DNA of 64,000 nt from Gordonia bronchialis DSM 43247 (GCF_000024785.1 NC_013441.1:1054001-1118000); one strand, 5' to 3'; positions 10,576 through 20,253 are shown, counted from the stretch's first letter. Translations and numbers: made by a program. The notes: a model not told the origin generated them from the letters alone.

Positions 10576-12237
10576 ATGGCGAACGAATCGGGACCCGATT
10601 CCCGGCCGATCTCGGTGGCGGAACTTCTCGCCCGGTCTCAGGGGGCGGATTCTGCAGAGGCAACCCGCCGTTCGGGCGACCGAGGACGACGGCGGGTGGG
10701 CCGCGAGGGCACGGTGTCGGTGTCCGAACTCACCGGCGAGATCCCTCGGGTCGGCGACGACCCCACGCCGCCGGCCGGCTCGCGCGCGCAGTCGCAACCG
10801 ACCCGCCCGGCTCCGGCCACCCCGGCTCGATCTGCTCCGGCCGCCCCGGCTCGATCGGCTCCGGCTCGATCTGCCCCGGATCGATCTGCTCCGGATCGAT
10901 CTGCTCCGGCGCCCGCGAGTGGTGCGTTCCCGCGGTCGACGAATCCGGTGGCGCGCCGAGGTGCCGACGACCGCGCGGTCACCGACCGTGACCGCACCGA
11001 CCCCGATCGCGACCGGCCCGTCCGGCCGTCGGGCGCGCGCTCGGCCAGCGGGATGCCCGGCTTCGGCGCCCCGCCCATGTCGACCCGGGATTTCAGCGCC
11101 GACGCCGTCGCCCAGCGTCTCGGTGGGTCGGATCGTCAGCAGCCGGGACAGGCCGCCGATGACGCCGGCATCGACGAGCGCGCGGCGAACGCGGTCACCG
11201 GCATCATCCCGGTGGTCGACGGTCCCGACGACGACCTCGTGGTGGTCGACTCCGATGACGTGGTCGCCTACGACCTGTCACCCGCTCCCGCTACCGACGA
11301 TGACGTCAAGGTGCGCGACACCGGCGGCTTCGCCGAGGTGATGGACGACTTCGAGGCTTATCGCTCTTTCGCCGACGTCGAGGACCAGCCGGCCGAGCCG
11401 AAGAAGAAGCGACGATGGTTCGGTCGCAAGAAGGACACCGCCGCCAGCGAATCCACCGCCAGCGAATCCACTACTGATGAACCCGTCAGCGATCGTTCGG
11501 CCCGGCGGGCCGCGGCGCAGGCGGCGACCGGGACGACGGCCGCGAGGCCGGTGGCGGACGCTCCCGCGACCGTCGAGACGTCGTCGACGCCTGCATCGAC
11601 CGAGCGCAGCGCCTGGGCACCCCCCGCCGAACCGGTGACCTCTCCGGCCGACTCCGAACGCGACGAGGAGCACGACGGCCTCGAGCGTGGCGACGACTGG
11701 GCGGAATTCGACAGGACGGAATTCAACCGCGACGAATTCGATGTGGTTGCGGTCGCCGACCCTGCCGACCGCGCGAACACCGGCACCGCAGATCACTCCG
11801 ACACGGCGCGAGCCGATGTCGCCAGAGCTGCCGTGCCACCAGCGCGTGCCGCTGATCCGGCCGTCGAGGAGCCCGCAGACACCTTCGACGACGACACCGT
11901 CGACGACGACACCGTTGCCGAGGACACCGTCGACGACGACACCGTTGCCGATCACCCCGTCGATGCGGCTGAGCAGTCGCCGACGAAGGCGTGGCTCATC
12001 GTCATCGGGCAGATCGTCGCGGGTCTCGCGATCGGCATCGGACTGTTCTGGGGTTTCACCGAACTGTGGAAGTGGAGCGTGTACTTCGCGCTCGTCCTGG
12101 CCGTGGTGGTCATCTTCGGGATCGTCACCTTCGCGCATCTGGTGCGTCGGACCAGAGATCTGCCGACGACGCTGCTGGCGCTCGGTGTCGGTCTGCTGGT
12201 GACCATCGGACCGCTGGTCCTGCTGGCGAGCCGGTGA
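10576..12237 (+). CDS. Low-complexity membrane protein with C-terminal TM bundle (Rv0497-like)
   Basis: 553 residues. A hydrophilic N-terminal region of about 470 residues includes an Ala/Pro/Arg/Ser repeat (SAP-AR/DR units, residues 83-112) and a basic KKKRRWFGRKK segment. An acidic DDDTV repeat (about residues 435-462) precedes three hydrophobic helices (about 472-494, 499-522, 528-551). The conserved start ISVAELLARSQG resembles Rv0497 of mycobacteria, which occupies the same position between ppx and the isomerase gene. Role unknown; the disordered region and the short C-terminal membrane bundle suggest a scaffold at the membrane. Confidence 0.85.
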   Translation: MANESGPDSRPISVAELLARSQGADSAEATRRSGDRGRRRVGREGTVSVSELTGEIPRVGDDPTPPAGSRAQSQPTRPAPATPARSAPAAPARSAPARSAPDRSAPDRSAPAPASGAFPRSTNPVARRGADDRAVTDRDRTDPDRDRPVRPSGARSASGMPGFGAPPMSTRDFSADAVAQRLGGSDRQQPGQAADDAGIDERAANAVTGIIPVVDGPDDDLVVVDSDDVVAYDLSPAPATDDDVKVRDTGGFAEVMDDFEAYRSFADVEDQPAEPKKKRRWFGRKKDTAASESTASESTTDEPVSDRSARRAAAQAATGTTAARPVADAPATVETSSTPASTERSAWAPPAEPVTSPADSERDEEHDGLERGDDWAEFDRTEFNRDEFDVVAVADPADRANTGTADHSDTARADVARAAVPPARAADPAVEEPADTFDDDTVDDDTVAEDTVDDDTVADHPVDAAEQSPTKAWLIVIGQIVAGLAIGIGLFWGFTELWKWSVYFALVLAVVVIFGIVTFAHLVRRTRDLPTTLLALGVGLLVTIGPLVLLASR

Positions 12238-12283
12238 CCGGTTCGGCCGTCCTCTCCTGCATACCGGCCGCGGTGGGTGCGCG

Positions 12284-13171
12284 ATGATCCCGCACCTGCC
12301 CCGGCCCGAGATCCTCGTCGGCCTGTCGACGGCCTCGGTGTATCCGCAGAACACCGAGGCGGCCTTTGCCTACGCGTCCGAACTCGGGTACGACGGCGTC
12401 GAACTCATGGTGTGGGGGGAATCGGTCAGCCAGGACATCCGCCACGTCGAGTACCTCTCCGAGCGCTATCAGATGCCGGTGCTCTCGATCCACGCGCCCT
12501 GCCTGCTGATCTCGCAACGAGTGTGGGGCCGCGACCCGCTGGTGAAACTGGCGCGATCGGTGCAGGCGGCGGAGGATCTCGGCGCGCCGACCGTCGTCGT
12601 CCATCCGCCGTTCCGCTGGCAACGCGCCTACACCGCGGCCTTCGACGACACCGTCGCCGGACTCGAGGCCGACAGCGGCGTGGCCATCGCCGTGGAGAAC
12701 ATGTTCCCGATGCGTGCCGACCGGCTCTTCGGTGCCGGTGACCGGTCGGTGCGCCGTCTGACCCGGCGGGGCGGTACACCGGGTGTGGCGATGTCGGCGT
12801 TCGGGAAATCCGTCGACCCGACCGATGACGGGTACGCCCACTACACCCTCGATCTCTCGCATACGGCCACCGCGGGTGCGGATGCGCTGGCCATGTTCGA
12901 GCGAATGGGGTCCCGGCTCAATCATCTGCACCTCGCCGATGGACTCGGTGCGGCCACCGACGAACACCTCATTCCCGGGGACGGGTCGCAGCCGTGTGCG
13001 GAGATCTGCCGTCGGCTCGCGGCCAGTGATTTCACCGGCGCGGTGGTGCTGGAGGTGCACACCGGCTCGGCCCGCACCAAACCCGAGCGCAGCGCACTGC
13101 TGGCCCGTTCGCTAGATTTTGCGCGGCGACACCTCAAACGCGAACTGCACAGCGGGCGGGTCACCTCCTGA
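12284..13171 (+). CDS. TIM-barrel sugar phosphate isomerase/AP-endonuclease-2 family protein (Rv0498-like)
   Basis: 295 residues of the xylose-isomerase-like fold. Metal-ligand type segments are visible: LSIHAPCL, VVVHPPF, VAVENMFPM, LDLSHTA, HLADGLG and VLEVHTG. ATG 12284 follows the preceding gene by about 45 bases. The family includes sugar isomerases, epimerases and endonuclease IV; the exact reaction cannot be told. The gene order ppx, membrane protein, this gene, thioesterase, proC matches mycobacteria. Confidence 0.88.
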   Translation: MIPHLPRPEILVGLSTASVYPQNTEAAFAYASELGYDGVELMVWGESVSQDIRHVEYLSERYQMPVLSIHAPCLLISQRVWGRDPLVKLARSVQAAEDLGAPTVVVHPPFRWQRAYTAAFDDTVAGLEADSGVAIAVENMFPMRADRLFGAGDRSVRRLTRRGGTPGVAMSAFGKSVDPTDDGYAHYTLDLSHTATAGADALAMFERMGSRLNHLHLADGLGAATDEHLIPGDGSQPCAEICRRLAASDFTGAVVLEVHTGSARTKPERSALLARSLDFARRHLKRELHSGRVTS

Positions 13172-13197
13172 CCTCGCCGCGGGTCGCCGACGACGAG

Positions 13198-14133
13198 ATG
13201 GGAACAACCGTGCCGACCCCGACCGACGACGTGACCCCCAACATCACTGTCACCGATGCCCCTGTCACCGACGATGTCGAGACCGCAGGCCCGGTGCGCA
13301 ACGCGGCTCTGTCGCGTCTGCTGGCGCTGACCGAGATCGGTCGCACCGCCGAGCAGACCATCACCTACCGTGCCGAGGTCGACCCGGTGTTCACCATCGG
13401 ACCCAAGGTGCACGGCGGGAGCCTGCAGATGGTGGTCGCGCACGCCGCACGGCTGGCGCTGACCGCACTGAGCCCGGACGCGGATGTCGAGCAGATCCCC
13501 GTCGCCATCTCCAGCGACTTCCTCGCCGCCCCCGACGCCGCACGGATCGACCTCGAGGTGACCCTGCGCAAACGTGGCCGGACGGTGACCGTGCTCTGCG
13601 TCGACGCCATCCAGGATGGCCGGGTGCGGGTCGCGTCGTCGGTCACGATGGTCCGCCCGGACACCGGGGAGTCCCATCACACCGCCGCGTCGGTTCTCGA
13701 CGGGGTGCCCGCCGAGCCGACCTCCGAGGGTCTCGCTCTTGACGATTCGCCGATCGCGCAGATCAACCATCTGAGTCCGGCGCTCGACCTCGTCCTCGAC
13801 GCGGCGAGCCTGCCGGGGTTGCGCGGGGAGACCGGCGAACCGCTGGTCCGCGGCTGGGTGAAACCCAAGGGAGCCGACCCCGACACCGACTTCGCGGTGC
13901 TGGCCTGCGACATCTCGCTGCCCGTCGTCGCCAACCTCGGTCTGCACGGCTGGGCGCCGACCGTCCAGCTCACCACCTACATCCGTCGCCGCCCGGCGCC
14001 GGGCTGGCTGCGGTTCGCCGCGACGAGCCTCGAGGTGGGACCCGGCATGTTCGAGGAGGATCATCTCGTGGTGGACTCGACCGGGACGATCGTCGCGCAG
14101 TCGCGTCAGCTCGCACTCATCCCCCAGAAGTGA
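13198..14133 (+). CDS. Thioesterase (TesB-like) family protein (Rv0499-like)
   Basis: 311 residues. Two hot-dog-like halves are suggested by HGGSLQMVVAHAARLAL in the first half and VANLGLHGWAPTVQLTTYIRRRPAPGWL in the second, the arrangement of the TesB-like acyl-CoA thioesterase group. The start ATG 13198 gives a long polar leader before RNAALSRLLALTEIG, so a shorter start is possible. It overlaps the open frame leading into proC. Substrate unknown. Confidence 0.85.
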   Translation: MGTTVPTPTDDVTPNITVTDAPVTDDVETAGPVRNAALSRLLALTEIGRTAEQTITYRAEVDPVFTIGPKVHGGSLQMVVAHAARLALTALSPDADVEQIPVAISSDFLAAPDAARIDLEVTLRKRGRTVTVLCVDAIQDGRVRVASSVTMVRPDTGESHHTAASVLDGVPAEPTSEGLALDDSPIAQINHLSPALDLVLDAASLPGLRGETGEPLVRGWVKPKGADPDTDFAVLACDISLPVVANLGLHGWAPTVQLTTYIRRRPAPGWLRFAATSLEVGPGMFEEDHLVVDSTGTIVAQSRQLALIPQK

Positions 14134-14201
14134 CCTCGCGCGGGGCCGAGATCCCCGAATCACATCGACAATTGATCAGCAGATCAGGAAGGCGGCCAGG
14201 A

Positions 14202-15047
14202 GTGACCGAACGCATCGCCATCATCGGCGGCGGCAAGATCGGGGAAGCGTTGCTCGCCGGCCTCATCGCCTCGGGAACACCGACCAAGAACCTCGTCGTC
14301 GCCGAGCATTCGCCTGCGCGCGCCGCCGAGATCGCCGACGAGTACGGGGTCCTGGTAACCGACGTCCGCAACGCCGCCGAAAGCGCGCAGTACGTGTTCC
14401 TGGCCATCAAACCCGACGATGTCGACGGCGTGTTGCGTGAACTCGCCGCAGCCCAGGACAACGCCGAGACCGAGCGGGTCACCGTCACGCTGGTCGCGGG
14501 TCTGCCACTGGCCCGCTACGAGAACGCACTGCAGGCCGGCTCGCCGGTCATCCGGGTGATGCCGAACACGCCGATGCTGGTCAACGAGGCGATGTCGGCG
14601 GTCTCGGCGGGCCGCTACGTGGCGGCCGAACAGCTCGAGTCCGTCGTCGAGTTGCTCAAGACCGTCGGCCGGGTGGCGGTGGTGCCGGAGAAGCAGATGG
14701 ATGCGGTCACCGCGATCTCCGGGTCGGGTCCCGCGTACGTCTTCCTGCTGACCGAGTCGATGATCGACGCCGGCGTCGCTCTCGGACTCACCCGCGCGCA
14801 GGCGTCGGAGATGGCCATCCAGACGATTCGTGGCGCGGGGATCATGCTCAGCGACGCCGGGATCTCGCCGGTGGACCTGCGGGCCGCGGTGACCTCACCC
14901 GGCGGGACGACCGCCGCGGCCATCCGCGAGTTCGAGGCCGGCGGCCTGCGACACACGGTGTACGAGGCCGCCCGCGCCTGCGCGGAGGCGAGCGCGCGGG
15001 GTGCACGTCGAGTCGAAGTCGAGGGTTCGGGCCCGACCAACGGCTGA
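14202..15047 (+). CDS. proC: Pyrroline-5-carboxylate reductase
   Basis: 281 residues. Last step of proline synthesis, NAD(P)H reduction of pyrroline-5-carboxylate. Rossmann start ERIAIIGGGKIGEALLAGL, the conserved RVMPNTPMLVNEAMSAVS and the C-terminal signature VTSPGGTTAAAIREFE are all present. GTG 14202 is used because it starts exactly at the Rossmann strand, with AGGAAGG upstream; the upstream in-frame codon at 14130 overlaps the previous gene. It is followed, as in mycobacteria, by an excisionase-like regulator and bS22. Confidence 0.96.
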   Translation: MTERIAIIGGGKIGEALLAGLIASGTPTKNLVVAEHSPARAAEIADEYGVLVTDVRNAAESAQYVFLAIKPDDVDGVLRELAAAQDNAETERVTVTLVAGLPLARYENALQAGSPVIRVMPNTPMLVNEAMSAVSAGRYVAAEQLESVVELLKTVGRVAVVPEKQMDAVTAISGSGPAYVFLLTESMIDAGVALGLTRAQASEMAIQTIRGAGIMLSDAGISPVDLRAAVTSPGGTTAAAIREFEAGGLRHTVYEAARACAEASARGARRVEVEGSGPTNG

Positions 15048-15260
15048 TCGGCGTGTCCCGGGACCGGCAAGAATTGTGGTCGACGACCCGCTAAACCCCA
15101 GGATGTTGTGTCGATCCGGAATCAAAGCCAGATTTACTGGCAACTCACGTCGCTTTTTTCACATCTGCCACGCTAAGCTCCTCTAAGCACGTGCGTGTCT
15201 GATGTCCGCCGGAGGGGAAGCCGGCGGCCGCGACGCGTGCACCGGAGGTATGAGTGATTC

Positions 15261-15509
15261 ATGGCACCTGCAGACACTCCTGGTGACAGGAACAACGCAG
15301 TCGGCAACGGCCCCGTGGGCAATGCGGCATCGGGGTCGCAGTTCCTCACCGTCGCCGAGGTCGCATCGTTGATGCGCGTTTCGAAGATGACCGTCTACCG
15401 TCTTGTTCACAACGGAGAGCTGCCCGCGGTGCGCGTGGGCCGGTCCTTCCGAGTGCACGCCAAAGCCGTACACGACTACCTCGAGACGTCGTACTTCGAC
15501 GCCGGCTAG
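15261..15509 (+). CDS. Excisionase-family (MerR/BldC-like) DNA-binding protein (Rv0500A-like)
   Basis: 82 residues. The helix-turn-helix LTVAEVASLMRVSKMTVYRLV with the wing GELPAVRVGRSFRVHAKAVHDYL is the 'excisionase family DNA-binding' pattern. Despite the family name there is no integrase nearby; mycobacteria carry the same gene between proC and bS22, so it is a chromosomal regulator. The upstream 200 bases are AT-richer than the neighbourhood and may hold its promoter. Target unknown. Confidence 0.9.
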   Translation: MAPADTPGDRNNAVGNGPVGNAASGSQFLTVAEVASLMRVSKMTVYRLVHNGELPAVRVGRSFRVHAKAVHDYLETSYFDAG

Positions 15510-15723
15510 AGAACTGGGTCTGTCCGACCACGGCGACCGACTCCCGCGGGCGGCGACGTCCCTGCGGGAGTCGAGCTGTCTGGGGGCGTCGAGGCGAGGG
15601 GCGAATTTCTTCTCACCGGCGCAGCCCGGTAGGCTAGATCGCTGGTACCTGGACACGCCGCGCGAGTTGGCTGATGACCAGGATCGAGCAGAACAACAGC
15701 ATCAATCGTGAGGAAGCACCCCG

Positions 15724-15825
15724 ATGGGTTCAGTGATCAAGAAGCGCCGCAAGCGCATGTCGAAGAAGAAGCACCGCAAGCTGCTGCGCAGGACCCGGGT
15801 GCAGCGTCGCAAACTCGGTAAATAG
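15724..15825 (+). CDS. Small ribosomal subunit protein bS22 / AURKAIP1-COX24 domain (Rv0500B-like)
   Basis: 33 residues, very basic: [20 protein letters not shown] then [13 protein letters not shown]. This is the tiny actinobacterial protein with a COX24/AURKAIP1 motif, found in mycobacterial 30S structures as bS22. GAGGAAG precedes the ATG by a short spacer. It lies in its usual place behind the excisionase-like gene and is followed by a strong terminator. Confidence 0.93.
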
Positions 15826-15839
15826 TCTTACGACGACAC

Positions 15840-15865
15840 GAGGGACCCGCCACGGCGGGTCCCTC
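15840..15865 (+). terminator. Hairpin terminator after bS22
   Basis: Perfect 11-base arms (GAGGGACCCGC, 15840-15850, against 15855-15865) around a CACG loop, 15 bases after the bS22 stop. A short pyrimidine-rich stretch follows. It probably ends the proC/bS22 transcription unit. Confidence 0.85.
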
Positions 15866-15937
15866 CTGCGTTGACCGTGCGTCGGATCCCGTTGACCGGG
15901 CGCGGTTCGGCGCGCCGGTCGTGAGTCGACGCACGGT

Positions 15938-15962
15938 GAACGTGTTCGGCAGCACGATCGAC
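15938..15962 (+). repeat. 25-base intergenic repeat, copy 1
   Basis: The sequence starts GAACGTGTTCGG and ends GCACGATCGAC. A copy on the other strand at 19771-19795 matches at 22 of 25 positions; a weaker relative (18 of 25) starts at 20375. All are in gaps between genes. The core GAACGTGTTC is a near-palindrome. Confidence 0.6.
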
Positions 15963-16009
15963 GGGAGGCTCGGCGCGCGAGTTGTCCGGTGCGGCCGTTA
16001 GCCTGAGGT

Positions 16010-17062
16010 ATGCCCGAGCACACCCAGCAGCCCCCGCGAACCGTCCTGGTCACCGGGGCGTCGACGTTCCTGGGCGGCTATCTGGTGGCCCGCCTGGCCG
16101 CCAATCCCGAGATCGAGCGGATTCTCGCGGTCGACTCCCGGGTACCCCGCAAGGATCTGCTCCGCCGGATGGGCCGCGCCGAGTTCCTGCGCCTCGACAT
16201 CCGGCGTCCCGCCATCGCCAAGGCACTCGCCAGCTACGACGTGGATACCGTGGTGCACGCGGCGACGTCGATCATGGAGACCGCGCCACATTCGGCGGCG
16301 ATCAAGGAGTTCAACGTCGTCGGCGCCATGCAGGTGTGTGCGGCCTGCCAGCGCACGCCGTCGGTGAAGCGTCTGGTGCTGCGATCGACGGCCATGGTCT
16401 ACGGTGCGAGCGGTCGCGATCCGTCGCACTTCGCCGAGGAAACCCCCGCCCGCCGGGAGCCCACACGCGGCTATGGTCGCGATCTACTTGACGTCGAGGG
16501 TTATGTTCGCGGGCTCGGGCGGCGGCGTCAGGACATCGACATCACGATCGTGCGACTGCAGGCGATGCTCGGTCCGCGGATCAACACCCGGATGAGTTCC
16601 TACCTGTCGCTGCCGGTGGTGCCGACGGTGATCGGTTACCAGCCGCGGCTGCAGTTCCTGCACGAGGAGGACGCGCTCGCCGCGATGGAGCACGTGACGC
16701 TGGCCGGCAAGGCCGGGACGTTCAACATCTCCGGCGACGGTGTGGTCACCCTGACGCAGGCCATCCGACGCGCGGGGCATGTCGAATTGCCTGTTCCCAG
16801 TGGGCTTCTCGCGCCCATCACCGGTGTCTTTCAGGACCTGCGGTCGGCCCGTCTGCGGAGCTCGCAGACCGAGTTCCTGACCTACGGTCGCGTGCTCGAC
16901 ACCACCCGGATGCGCACCGAACTCGGCTTCGTCCCGCGCTACAACACCCTGGAGACGCTCGACGATTTCCTCGAGCGAGGGGGAGTCACCCCGGTGGTCT
17001 CGGCGGACGCGTGGCGCAGTCTCGAGCGCCGGGTGATCGCAGCCGCACATCAACTCCAGTGA
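16010..17062 (+). CDS. NAD-dependent epimerase/dehydratase family protein (Rv0501/GalE2-like)
   Basis: 350 residues of the extended short-chain dehydrogenase fold. Nucleotide-binding turn VLVTGASTFLGGYLVARLA, then LRLDIRRP and VVHAAT typical of the family, and LRSTAMVYGAS. The usual catalytic YxxxK is replaced by YGRDLLD, that is, arginine or other residues where lysine is expected, as in the mycobacterial relative. Calling it a UDP-glucose epimerase is therefore not safe; it may act on another nucleotide sugar or have lost epimerase activity. In mycobacteria it neighbours the acyltransferase that also follows here. Confidence 0.85.
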   Translation: MPEHTQQPPRTVLVTGASTFLGGYLVARLAANPEIERILAVDSRVPRKDLLRRMGRAEFLRLDIRRPAIAKALASYDVDTVVHAATSIMETAPHSAAIKEFNVVGAMQVCAACQRTPSVKRLVLRSTAMVYGASGRDPSHFAEETPARREPTRGYGRDLLDVEGYVRGLGRRRQDIDITIVRLQAMLGPRINTRMSSYLSLPVVPTVIGYQPRLQFLHEEDALAAMEHVTLAGKAGTFNISGDGVVTLTQAIRRAGHVELPVPSGLLAPITGVFQDLRSARLRSSQTEFLTYGRVLDTTRMRTELGFVPRYNTLETLDDFLERGGVTPVVSADAWRSLERRVIAAAHQLQ

Positions 17063-17306
17063 AGTGTGAGTTGACGCTGGTAGGGGCTACTGATGTCGGG
17101 ATGCGCAACGTTCTTGCAACCCTTACACTTGGACGCCAGACCTACGTCACACATGGTTACGATGGGTCAATCGTCTCACTGAAGAAGCTGAACACAACGT
17201 CGTACCGCATGGCCGGATCCGCGCCGGAACCCGGCACCGGCGAACGGCGTTGTATTCGGTGGGTCGGAACGAAACCAGTGACTGCATCAGACGAGACAGG
17301 GACGGG

Positions 17307-18488
17307 GTGAGCATCTTGGGTGGTGGTGGTGCGACCGACGCCCGCACGGCCAAGGTCATCCAGCTCTACGCCACACCCGGTGGCCCGGACGGGGCCGGTG
17401 CTCGACGCGGTTCGTCCGACCAGGGTCGCCGGCGGCATCCGAGCCAGCAGGCCGGTGCTCCTGCGGCATCCAGATCAGTTCGGGCACAAGCAGATTCGGG
17501 GCATCCGAACACCGACGGTTTCGGCCGGCCGCCCGCCGTGGTGACGCCGATCAGTGACGAGATCGCCCTGTCCGACGAGGCGCTCGGCATCGAACACCGC
17601 GGGCCGTCGAAGTCGTCGCCGCTGTTCAGTCTCGGTGGTCTGCGCGGCGCGGTCGCTGACTCGCTGACCGCCACGGCCGGCTTCATCCGGGAACGGATGG
17701 CCGGCGAGTACGACGTCGACGAGTTCGGCTTCGACCCGCACTTCACCGAGGCCGTCTGGTTTCCCGCGATCCGTCAGGTCTACGAGAAGTGGTTCCGCGT
17801 CGAGGTGAGCGGCATCGAGAACCTGCCCCGCGAGGGTGGGGCCCTCCTGGTGGCCAATCACGCCGGCGCCATTCCGATCGACGCGATCATGACCTCGCTC
17901 GCCGTGCGCGACAATCACCCCACGGGGCGTTACCTGCGTCTGCTCGCCGCCGACATGGCCTTCGAGTCGCCCGGCGTCAGCGAGGTGGCCCGACGGATCG
18001 GCGCCACCGTGGCCTGCACCAACGACGCCGATCGGCTGTTGTGCGCCGGTGAACTCACCGCTGTGTGGCCGGAGGGTTTCAAAGGCATCGGCAAGCTGTA
18101 CAAGGACCGCTACAAGCTGCAGCGCTTCGGCCGCGGCGGATTCGTCACGACGGCGCTGAAGAATGCCGCGCCGATCATCCCGGTGTCCATCGTGGGTTCC
18201 GAGGAGATATACCCGATGCTCGCCGATCTCAAGCCTCTCGCCAAGATCCTCGGGCTGCCGTACTTCCCGGTCACTCCGCTCTTTCCGTGGCTCGGGCCGC
18301 TCGGCATGGTGCCGTTGCCGTCGAAGTGGCACATCCACTTCGGCCGGCCCATCGAGACCGGCGGTTACGACGAATCGTCGGCCGATGACCCGATGGTGGT
18401 CTTCGACCTCACCGATCACGTCCGCGAGGAGATCCAGCAGACGCTGTTCCGGATGCTGAGCCGGCGGGGAAGCGTCTACCTCGGCTGA
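17307..18488 (+). CDS. PlsC-like glycerolipid acyltransferase (Rv0502-like)
   Basis: 393 residues from GTG 17307, which is preceded by GACAGGGACG. An N-terminal disordered region of about 100 residues leads to the acyltransferase domain: acceptor motif VANHAGAIPID, AVWPEGFKG (the EGT/EGx motif), and PIIPVSIVGSEEIYP. It should transfer acyl groups from CoA or ACP to a glycerophosphate or mannoside acceptor at the membrane; acceptor not known. The 244 bases in front show no other gene. Confidence 0.88.
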   Translation: MSILGGGGATDARTAKVIQLYATPGGPDGAGARRGSSDQGRRRHPSQQAGAPAASRSVRAQADSGHPNTDGFGRPPAVVTPISDEIALSDEALGIEHRGPSKSSPLFSLGGLRGAVADSLTATAGFIRERMAGEYDVDEFGFDPHFTEAVWFPAIRQVYEKWFRVEVSGIENLPREGGALLVANHAGAIPIDAIMTSLAVRDNHPTGRYLRLLAADMAFESPGVSEVARRIGATVACTNDADRLLCAGELTAVWPEGFKGIGKLYKDRYKLQRFGRGGFVTTALKNAAPIIPVSIVGSEEIYPMLADLKPLAKILGLPYFPVTPLFPWLGPLGMVPLPSKWHIHFGRPIETGGYDESSADDPMVVFDLTDHVREEIQQTLFRMLSRRGSVYLG

Positions 18489-18577
18489 CGAGCGCGCCAA
18501 CTCGTCCAATCTGCGGTATCCGGCAGCACGGAACGGCAGAATGGCCGGACAGTCGTCGTCGGACCGGAGGGTGGGGG

Positions 18578-19741
18578 ATGCGAGCAGTCGTCTGTCGTGC
18601 AGGGGAGCTGACCGTCGAGGAACTGCCGACGCCGGTACCCGGCCGGGGTGAACTCCTGCTCCGCGTGACACGCGCCGGGATCTGCGGCTCGGATCTGCAC
18701 GCGCGTCACCACTGCGACGCCACCGCCGATGTCTCCGCGGAAGTGGGCTATGACGCGTTCATGCGGTCGGATCAGGCCGTGGTGATGGGACACGAGTTCG
18801 CGGGCGAAGTGGTCTCCTACGGTCCCGGCTGCCGCAAGAGATGGAAGCCGGGTACCGCGGTCGTCTCGGTGCCGATGATCAAGCACGGCGACACTGCGCA
18901 TCTGACCGGGCTCTCGGCGCAGGCGCACGGTGCCTACGCCGATTTCATCCTGGTCTCTGAGGATATGACAATGCCTGTGCCCGAAGGTGTTTCGGTCAAC
19001 CAGGCGGCGCTGACCGAGCCCATGGCGGTGGCCTACCACGCGGTGCGGCGCAGCGAGATCGGTAAACGCGACGTGGCCGTCGTCGTCGGGTGCGGTCCGA
19101 TCGGGCTGGCCGTCATCGCCATGCTGAAAGCGGCGAACGTCCGGACGGTCATCGGCAGCGACCCATCCGATGGCCGACGCGTGCTCGCCCGCCGCGTGGG
19201 CGCCGACATCGTCGTCGACCCGACCGTCGACTCCCCGTGGGACCGATGCGCCGAGAAGGGTGGGTACATCACGGCGGCCGGTGATCTGCTGGGCGCGGCC
19301 TTCGCCGGGATGCGGACGCTGCGTCGTATCCCGGGAGTGCCGTGGGCGCCGGTGTTCCGCATGGCCGACCGGCTCGGCGCCACGCCGAAGGGGCCGGTCG
19401 TCTTCGAGTGCGTGGGTACCCCCGGCATGATCGAGCACATCGCGTCCTCGGCGCCCTTCCGCTCGCGGATCGTCGTCGTGGGCGTGTGCATGGAGCCCGA
19501 CACCTTCCGGCCCGCGATGGCGATCAACAAAGAATTCGAGATGCGATTCGTGTTCGCCTACGACCCGGCGGAGTTCCACCACACGCTGGGCATGATCGCC
19601 GACGGCACCGTCGACGTCACACCGCTTATCACCGGGACCGTCGGACTCGACGGGGTGAGTGCCGCCTTCGACGCCCTCGGCTCGGCCGACCAGCACGCCA
19701 AGGTGCTCATCGACCCGACCAGCGAGGTGGCCACACTCTGA
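18578..19741 (+). CDS. Zinc-dependent alcohol dehydrogenase (MDR family)
   Basis: 387 residues. Catalytic zinc ligands are suggested by GICGSDLHARHH and GHEFAGEV; the dinucleotide fold is VVVGCGPIGLAVIAMLKAANV. A C-terminal domain ends GADQ-like in SADQHAKVLIDP. The four-cysteine structural zinc lobe of classical ADHs is not evident. Substrate unknown. Start ATG 18578 follows GGAGGGTGGGGG. The gene is not part of the haem operons and appears to stand alone. Confidence 0.88.
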   Translation: MRAVVCRAGELTVEELPTPVPGRGELLLRVTRAGICGSDLHARHHCDATADVSAEVGYDAFMRSDQAVVMGHEFAGEVVSYGPGCRKRWKPGTAVVSVPMIKHGDTAHLTGLSAQAHGAYADFILVSEDMTMPVPEGVSVNQAALTEPMAVAYHAVRRSEIGKRDVAVVVGCGPIGLAVIAMLKAANVRTVIGSDPSDGRRVLARRVGADIVVDPTVDSPWDRCAEKGGYITAAGDLLGAAFAGMRTLRRIPGVPWAPVFRMADRLGATPKGPVVFECVGTPGMIEHIASSAPFRSRIVVVGVCMEPDTFRPAMAINKEFEMRFVFAYDPAEFHHTLGMIADGTVDVTPLITGTVGLDGVSAAFDALGSADQHAKVLIDPTSEVATL

Positions 19742-19770
19742 TCTGACGCCGCGGCCGACCCGGCCCCCGC

Positions 19771-19795
19771 ATCGATCGTGCCCCCGAACACGTTC
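19771..19795 (-). repeat. 25-base intergenic repeat, copy 2 (inverted)
   Basis: Reverse complement reads GAACGTGTTCGG...GCACGATCGAT, matching the copy at 15938-15962 at 22 of 25 positions. It lies between the stop codons of two convergent genes. Confidence 0.6.
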
Positions 19796-19821
19796 ATGGC
19801 GCGCCCGAACACGCGCGCGGC

Positions 19822-20253
19822 TCAGCTCTGCGCGGTCGACGCGGCGTCGGGGCCGGTTGCCATGGCCGCCGGGTCCATCCACATGATCTGCCACGAGTGG
19901 CCGTCGAGGTCGTCGTAGCTGCGGCCGTACATGCAGCCGTGATCCTCGGTGTCGCCGGGCTTGGCGCCTGCCGAGATGGCGTTGTCGACCAACGTGTCGA
20001 CGGCTGCGCGGCTCTCGGCGTCGACGCAGACCACGCACTCCTTGGTGGTGGTGGCGTCGGCGGTGGTGACCGGATGGAACGAGCCGAAGAAGTCGCGCTG
20101 GAGCAACATCGCGACCATGTTCTCGCCGAGCACGAGACACACCGCCTTCTCGTCGGAGAACGCCTCGTCGAACGAATAGCCGAGTTCGGTGAAGAACTCA
20201 CGCGAACGGTCGACGTCGGCCACCGGCAGGTTGATGAAGATCTTGCTGTGCAT
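19822..20253 (-). CDS. VOC-superfamily (glyoxalase/bleomycin-resistance fold) protein
   Basis: 143 residues. The pattern KIFINLPVADVDRSREFFTELG at the start and DLDGHSWQIMWMDP at the end matches the PhnB/glyoxalase-like VOC group used for unspecific annotations. ATG 20253 is preceded by GGAGG with a 7-base spacer; ATG 20274 is seven codons upstream without a site. Reaction unknown. Confidence 0.88.
   Translation of the reverse strand: MHSKIFINLPVADVDRSREFFTELGYSFDEAFSDEKAVCLVLGENMVAMLLQRDFFGSFHPVTTADATTTKECVVCVDAESRAAVDTLVDNAISAGAKPGDTEDHGCMYGRSYDDLDGHSWQIMWMDPAAMATGPDAASTAQS

Noticed and set aside
15261..15509. Prophage or integrative element because of an excisionase-like gene
   Set aside because: No integrase or attachment repeats; the gene is in its usual chromosomal place between proC and bS22.
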